A stretch of 36,688 nucleotides of DNA, from contig JAQWRT010000002.1 in NCBI GenBank assembly GCA_029243605.1, positions 1 through 36,688 of the forward strand. The letters run 5' to 3'. Of this stretch, positions 32,574 to 36,688 are shown in pieces (within the stretch, counting starts at the first letter, position 1; every line of letters begins with the position of its first letter). Both the position numbers and the translations under genes were made by a program. Origin of the DNA: Myxococcota bacterium. Its GTDB lineage: Bacteria; Myxococcota_A; UBA9160; UBA4427. The notes under the pieces are model-generated. The model saw only the letters and a program-made list of their open reading frames with translations, did no database searches and was not told the DNA's origin.

Positions 32574-34424
32574 GTGATCGAGGCGTTGACAAAGGCTCGA
32601 CAAAGAAGACCCGGGGGCTTGCTCGCCCTCCTGGTCGGGCTCGCCCTGGCCGGGGACGCCCTTGCCCAAGCCCCGCCGCGAGCCGACCTCAAAGTGGGAC
32701 AACCCCCCTATCACGTGGGGGTCCCCATCAATCTCCATCTCCAGGTCGAGGGGCTCGAACGCGAACCCGAGCCCGATTGCAGGGGCACCGAGGTCCCCGG
32801 CGGAGAACTCACCCTTCTCTCCATCAGCCCCAATATCAGCACCCGGGTCACGATCACCAACGGACGAACCCAACGCACCGACAGCGTCACCTTCATCTGT
32901 CGCTTCGCGCTGACCGTATCCCGACCCGGCGATATTCGAGTCGGGCCCTTCACGGCGAGCCAGGGCGCCCTTGAAGCACAATCCCCGGTCTATTCCATCC
33001 CGGTCCAGGTGCTCGCCCCGGATCCCCGGGTCAGGGTCCGCATGATCCTCCCCGAGCATCCGGTCTTCGTCGGGCAACAGGTCCCCATCGGCATCGAATG
33101 GTGGATCGCCGAGGGACTGCAGGAGAAGATCCAGAAATACGAGATCCGCAGCGAACTCTTCGAGCCCTCCAATGACTTCCGCTTTGCACCGGGTCCCGAG
33201 CCCCAGCGGGGAGAACAAACCCTGTCGATTCTCACCCGGGAGGGCGAACTCGTCTTTCCGGCCACCGTCGAAAAGCGCAGGGCTAGCGGACAGGACTTCC
33301 TGGTGATCCGATCCGAGCGTTCCCTGGTCCCCCTTCGGGCGGGCACCTTCGAACTCGGCAGTGCCAACATCAACCTCGACGAAGTCGTTCGTTGGCAGCG
33401 TGATTTCTTTGGGGGCCGGCGCGCCGCGGAGACCCGCCGGCTCTTCTCCCAGGACGATGAATCCCGGCTGGTAGTCCAAGATGCCCCCCGCCAAAACCGC
33501 CCCTCGAGCTATGGCGGAGCCATCGGTCGCGGATTCTCCTTCGAGGTGGCCGCCGATCGCAGCGTGGTCCAACGAGGCGACCCCATCGCCCTGACATTCA
33601 CGGTCCGGGGGGAAGGCGGGCTTGCCAACGTCGGTCTCCCGAATTTCTCAGGCCCGGAAGGCCTGCCCAATGAATCCTTCGGTCTCGCCGAAGAGGCACC
33701 GGCGGGTGAAATCGTCGATGGCGCCAAGGTCTTCCGCATTCCCGTTCGCATCCTCGACGAGGATGTCGAGGAAATTCCGGCCCTCCCCTACTCCTGGTTC
33801 GACCCCGAACTCGGCGAGTACCAGACCGCCTATTCGAGACCCATCGCTCTCTCGGTTCGGCCGGCCCAGCTGATTTCCGCAGCGGATGTAGTCGCGCGCG
33901 CTCCGGGGGACGAAGGTACCAAGGAGACCGAGCGCGATGCTCCCGGGGAAAACCAGCGCGGGTCCAGCGACTCTTTCAGCCTGAGTGGAGCCGATCTCGC
34001 CATCGAGGTCGAATCTTCTCAGCTGGTGGCGGGAGGCGGATCCGGACGAATTCCCCTGGGAGTCGTCTACGCCCTCTCCATCGCTGGGGTGATGGCGGCC
34101 CTCGGCTACCGCCGACACCGGCAACGCGATCCCGAACTCGCCCAACTCCGCTCGGCGTCTCGAAAACAAGCCCAGCGCATCGAGGCCGCGGCCGGGCTGC
34201 CCCAAAAGCAGGGACTCGGCGAAATCGCGTCGGCCCTGCGCGAACTGCGAAGCCTTGCTCCCGAGGCTGCCGACGGCGAATGGGAGAACCTGATCGCGGA
34301 ATGCGACGCCGTCTTCTACTCCCCGGCGGCGGGCCCCGAATCCGAGGCCCACGCTGAATTGGCACGAAGAGCGAAGGATTTGGCCGCGGAGTTCGCCGGC
34401 CACGTCTCGAGGTCGACGAAATGA
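32574..34424 (+). CDS. batD: BatD protein
   Basis: A 616-residue BatD. A signal peptide (LLALLVGLALAGDALAQ, about 16-32) leads into several immunoglobulin-like beta domains. These begin DLKVGQPPYHVGVPINLHLQ, VRVRMILPEHPVFVGQQVPI and FSFEVAADRSVVQRGDPIAL, the repeated 'strand with vGe/qxi' pattern of the family. A single C-terminal transmembrane helix (PLGVVYALSIAGVMAALGY) follows, with a short cytosolic helical tail. The protein is therefore anchored in the inner membrane with most of it outside the cytosol. The start is GTG at 32574, 6 bases after the fusion gene's stop, the only non-overlapping junction downstream of the DUF58 gene. The stop overlaps batE by 4 bases. Confidence 0.93.
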   Translation: MIEALTKARQRRPGGLLALLVGLALAGDALAQAPPRADLKVGQPPYHVGVPINLHLQVEGLEREPEPDCRGTEVPGGELTLLSISPNISTRVTITNGRTQRTDSVTFICRFALTVSRPGDIRVGPFTASQGALEAQSPVYSIPVQVLAPDPRVRVRMILPEHPVFVGQQVPIGIEWWIAEGLQEKIQKYEIRSELFEPSNDFRFAPGPEPQRGEQTLSILTREGELVFPATVEKRRASGQDFLVIRSERSLVPLRAGTFELGSANINLDEVVRWQRDFFGGRRAAETRRLFSQDDESRLVVQDAPRQNRPSSYGGAIGRGFSFEVAADRSVVQRGDPIALTFTVRGEGGLANVGLPNFSGPEGLPNESFGLAEEAPAGEIVDGAKVFRIPVRILDEDVEEIPALPYSWFDPELGEYQTAYSRPIALSVRPAQLISAADVVARAPGDEGTKETERDAPGENQRGSSDSFSLSGADLAIEVESSQLVAGGGSGRIPLGVVYALSIAGVMAALGYRRHRQRDPELAQLRSASRKQAQRIEAAAGLPQKQGLGEIASALRELRSLAPEAADGEWENLIAECDAVFYSPAAGPESEAHAELARRAKDLAAEFAGHVSRSTK

Positions 34425-35248
34425 TCAAGCACAGACAAGAAGGGGCGCGCCTCCTCGGGGCATGGCTCCTACTCGGGGCAGCACTCCTCTCCGCGCCCTG
34501 CCCCGCGGTGGCCGACGAGTCCAAATGGCTCGAACCCGCCATCGCCGCCTACACCCAGGGAATGGAGAGCACCGAGCGCGACGAGCGCTTGCGCCATTTT
34601 TCCGATTCCGAACGCTTCTTCACGGCAGCATGCCAGGCGGGCAAGGGCAGCGCGGACTGCTGGACCAATCTCGGCAATGCCGCCCTCCAAGCCGAACGCC
34701 TGGGACCCGCCATCCTCGCCTTTCGCCGGGCTCTCCTCCTCGATCCCGGAAACGATCGTGCGCGTCAGAATCTGGTCCACGCCCGGAGCCTCCTCGCCGA
34801 CTGGGTTCCCGTCCCCCAGGCTCGCAGCGTATTCGATACCTTCTTCACCTGGCAGGCAGGGGCCTCCCCCTCTGCCCGAGCGGATTGGGCGGCAGGATTC
34901 TTTGCCCTGGCCGCCGCCCTGCTGAGCCTGGCCCTGGTCCGGGAGTTGACCGCCGCTCGCTACCTCGCGCTGGCGAGCGGCCTGGCCTGGTTGGCCCTGG
35001 TCGTTTCACTGCAACTCGACGGCGTCGGGCGGGGGGGACTGGAGGGGGTCATCGTCGTGGCGGAGACCCCCGGCCGAGCCGCGGATTCGATCAATGCGCC
35101 ACTTCGTTTTGGCGAGAACCTGCCGAGTGGAGCTGAAATTCGCATTCTCGAGGATCGCGGCGGCTGGCTCCATGTCGAACTCTATAATGGCCGCGACGCA
35201 TGGATCTCTGAGAGCGCAGTGGCCAGGGTCGATGGAGCCGACGACTAA
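34421..35248 (+). CDS. batE: BatE-like TPR and SH3 protein
   Basis: A 275-residue protein closing the operon. The order is: signal peptide (about 10-31, LLGAWLLLGAALLSAPCPAVA); TPR-like repeats with SADCWTNLGNAALQAERLGP and LLLDPGNDRARQNLVHARSL (about 75-125); two transmembrane helices (WAAGFFALAAALLSLAL and LASGLAWLALVVSLQL, about 145-190); and a C-terminal bacterial SH3-like domain (GENLPSGAEIRILEDRGGWL and AWISESAVARV). This is the standard BatE architecture. The SH3 and TPR domains are expected to be in the periplasm. It overlaps batD by an ATGA and ends 14 bases before a convergent SDR gene. Confidence 0.92.
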   Translation: MIKHRQEGARLLGAWLLLGAALLSAPCPAVADESKWLEPAIAAYTQGMESTERDERLRHFSDSERFFTAACQAGKGSADCWTNLGNAALQAERLGPAILAFRRALLLDPGNDRARQNLVHARSLLADWVPVPQARSVFDTFFTWQAGASPSARADWAAGFFALAAALLSLALVRELTAARYLALASGLAWLALVVSLQLDGVGRGGLEGVIVVAETPGRAADSINAPLRFGENLPSGAEIRILEDRGGWLHVELYNGRDAWISESAVARVDGADD

Positions 35249-35262
35249 GCGATCGGTCGCCC

Positions 35263-36039
35263 TCAGTTCTGGATCGACAATCCGCCATCGACCATCAACG
35301 TCGCCCCGTTGATATAGGAACTCGCGGGAAGGACCAGCCCGAGGGTCGCATGGGCGACCTCCTCGGGTTTCCCATAGCGCCGGAGGGGAACTCGCCGCCG
35401 GGCGAACTTCGCTTTGGCCTCGTCCGGGATTCCCGAGGTCATGCCCGTCTCGATGGGACCAGGGCAAACACAATTAAAAGTGATACCCGTGTGCCCCAAT
35501 TCCACCGCAAGCGCGCGAGTCAGGCCCACCACCCCGTGCTTGCTTACCGTGTAGGAACTGACGAAAGGCTGGGCACCCACCCCCTCGGTGGAGGCAATAT
35601 TCACCACCCTGCCCTCACCGCCTTCCTGGAGGAGGGAGAGCGACGCCCGAACAAGGCGAACGTGCGCGAGCAGATTGACATCGAGGGTCTCTACCCAACC
35701 CTCCTCATAGTTTTCCGCATCCACCGTGGAGGGACGAGAAATTCCTGCGTTGTTCACAAGAATATCGATGGCGCCGAAACGACTGGCGACGGCGCCCACG
35801 AAATCAGAAATGCCCGTCGCCTCTCGAACGTCGAGCGCCCAACCCTCGGCCTCCCCGCCCGCCGACTGAATCTCTGCGACAATTTCTGCGACGCCCTCGC
35901 CGTTGAGGTCGGCCAAGGCCACACGCGCACCTTCGTCGGCGAATAATCGAGCCGTAGCACGACCCATCCCGCTGGCTGCACCGGTGACGATGGCGACCTT
36001 ACCTTCGATCGATCGACTCAACTCACTCAGTTTCGACAT
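35263..36039 (-). CDS. Short-chain dehydrogenase/reductase (FabG-like)
   Basis: A 258-residue classical SDR. The cofactor motif is IVTGAASGMGRATARLF, with ALADLN after beta-2 suggesting NAD(H). NNAGIS holds the NNAG motif. The catalytic Ser is in VNIASTEG and the YxxxK motif is YTVSK. The C-terminal YINGATLMVDGGLSIQN is the classic FabG-like ending. The physiological substrate cannot be told from sequence; candidates are 3-oxoacyl thioesters or alcohols. It lies 56 bases downstream of an AlkB-type hydroxylase gene on the same strand, which makes a role in oxidising hydroxylated lipids or hydrocarbons plausible but unproven. The start at 36039 has AAAGGG eight bases upstream. Confidence 0.93.
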   Translation of the reverse strand: MSKLSELSRSIEGKVAIVTGAASGMGRATARLFADEGARVALADLNGEGVAEIVAEIQSAGGEAEGWALDVREATGISDFVGAVASRFGAIDILVNNAGISRPSTVDAENYEEGWVETLDVNLLAHVRLVRASLSLLQEGGEGRVVNIASTEGVGAQPFVSSYTVSKHGVVGLTRALAVELGHTGITFNCVCPGPIETGMTSGIPDEAKAKFARRRVPLRRYGKPEEVAHATLGLVLPASSYINGATLMVDGGLSIQN

Positions 36040-36095
36040 TTCCTGCGCCCTTTCCTTCGCCCTGCATTTTTACCCGCTCTTCTCGCCGCCGCTGA

Positions 36096-36688
36096 TCAAA
36101 CAACAAGCCAGGACTGCGATAATACGCCCATGAGGAAGAGCAGACCGAAAGCGCATCCCCAAGAGATCCATCCGTTTTGCACTTTTCCCTCGACCCGCGA
36201 TTGAACCAACAGGGACCCCGCGATGATGCCGAGGATCGAGAAATTCCTGGCGAGGGTGAGGGGCCAGTCGGTCCCCCCTTCGGTTTCCAGGCTCCCGCCC
36301 AAAGAAAACACAAGCACAAGAGCTGCCATCATGAGAAGCCAGGACAGGCGCGGGTCGAGAGATGCCCAACGCCTTCCCGGTCGCGAAGTCTCGCGAACCG
36401 CTTCTTCCTGTGGCTCGCTCTCCCGCCCGGGAGCGAAGGGACCGAGTTGGCGAGCGCGCAACTCCTCTGTAGCCAGAGCGATGAATTCATCGTTCCGCGC
36501 CAGCACCATATCGACCATCCCCACATAACCCATGGGAAGAATCGGTGCCTCGTCCCGCACGCGCAGTTGCTCATAGGGGCGAGTCGGCTGGGCGTGGTGA
36601 TCCGCATGCCGAGAAAGGCCTATGAGACCGTAATAGGTAAACCAGGAGTGGGTGTCCCAGGAATCGGCGGCCTGAACCCGCCGCCCCT
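36096..36688 (-). CDS. AlkB-type alkane monooxygenase/fatty acid desaturase family protein, C-terminal part
   Basis: The 3' part of a gene entering from the right edge; about 196 codons are visible. It reads SWFTYYGLIGLSRHADHHAQ, then PTRPYEQLRVRDEAPILPMG and YVGMV. This is the third histidine box (HADHH, 36594-36608) and the following 'P-T-R-x-Y-x-x-L ... P-x-L-P-x-G-Y' block of AlkB-type di-iron membrane hydroxylases, which oxidise terminal methyl groups of alkanes or related lipids. Typical AlkB proteins end shortly after this block. Here about 130 more residues follow, with a charged linker and three hydrophobic segments (LSWLLMMAALVLVFSLGG, NFSILGIIAGSLLVQS, GCAFGLLFLMGVLSQSWLVV). The other two histidine boxes lie outside the window. 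Confidence 0.85.
   Translation of the reverse strand, partial: GRRVQAADSWDTHSWFTYYGLIGLSRHADHHAQPTRPYEQLRVRDEAPILPMGYVGMVDMVLARNDEFIALATEELRARQLGPFAPGRESEPQEEAVRETSRPGRRWASLDPRLSWLLMMAALVLVFSLGGSLETEGGTDWPLTLARNFSILGIIAGSLLVQSRVEGKVQNGWISWGCAFGLLFLMGVLSQSWLVV

Noticed and set aside
29214..33572. Long minus-strand open frames (786 and 655 codons) across the batB-batC fusion and batD
   Set aside because: They are antisense shadows of clearly coding Bat genes. The Gly/Leu/Glu-rich translations show no domain and have no start signals.

Overview
The window looks like chromosomal DNA from a GC-rich, Gram-negative, aerobic heterotroph. Gene content fits best with a lineage formerly placed in the Deltaproteobacteria (Myxococcota/Binatota/Desulfobacterota-like). 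The grounds are smc next to ftsY, a zapB-like/zapA pair, an FtsY with an N-terminal membrane segment, a complete Bat operon and an AlkB-type hydroxylase. The assignment is inference from gene content, because there is no rRNA or tRNA in the window. Coding density is high and no gap exceeds about 300 bases. I see no insertion sequence, prophage, CRISPR array, tRNA or rRNA.

Layout. (1) 1-763, minus strand: a ZapB-like coiled-coil gene and the 5' end of zapA, separated by two tandem-repeat arrays. An in-frame amber codon lies just inside the apparent zapA start. (2) 912-6915, minus: gltB-gltD, NADPH glutamate synthase, preceded by a promoter and a hairpin-rich leader. (3) 7140-9477: a glycerophosphodiester phosphodiesterase (minus), then an SDR oxidoreductase, a DUF423 membrane protein and a tiny Cys-rich protein (plus). 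(4) 9491-16077, minus: smc, ftsY and glpK in transcription order. FtsY carries Gln where the SRP GTPases have the DTAGR arginine. (5) 16350-20760, minus: a tightly coupled operon of a family-2 glycosyltransferase and two halves of an asymmetric (MdlA/MdlB-like) ABC exporter. (6) 20846-23340, plus: purM, apparently expressed from a leaderless mRNA, overlapping a FAD-dependent oxidoreductase. (7) 23442-24920, minus: a HisA of the eukaryotic (yeast His6) type and a carboxymuconolactone-decarboxylase-fold protein. (8) 25095-35248, plus: a seven-gene Bat (aerotolerance-type) operon of moxR, a DUF58 gene, a BatD/DUF4381-like hybrid, batA, a giant batB-batC fusion, batD and batE, mostly joined by ATGA overlaps. 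(9) 35263-36688, minus: a FabG-like SDR and the 3' part of an AlkB-type non-heme di-iron membrane hydroxylase with an unusual membrane-spanning C-terminal extension.

How the genes work together. GltBD supplies glutamate. GDPD and GlpK both produce glycerol 3-phosphate but are not in one operon. SMC, FtsY and the Zap proteins belong to chromosome segregation, membrane targeting and division. The Bat operon probably encodes an envelope complex in which a MoxR AAA+ ATPase acts with VWA proteins that have their metal-binding (MIDAS) sites. The most unusual items are the BatB-BatC fusion that keeps a signal-peptide-like junction, the eukaryotic-type HisA, the leaderless purM, the zapA amber codon with its flanking repeats, and the glycosyltransferase/ABC-exporter operon. 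No wholly unknown multi-gene system could be demonstrated from sequence alone.
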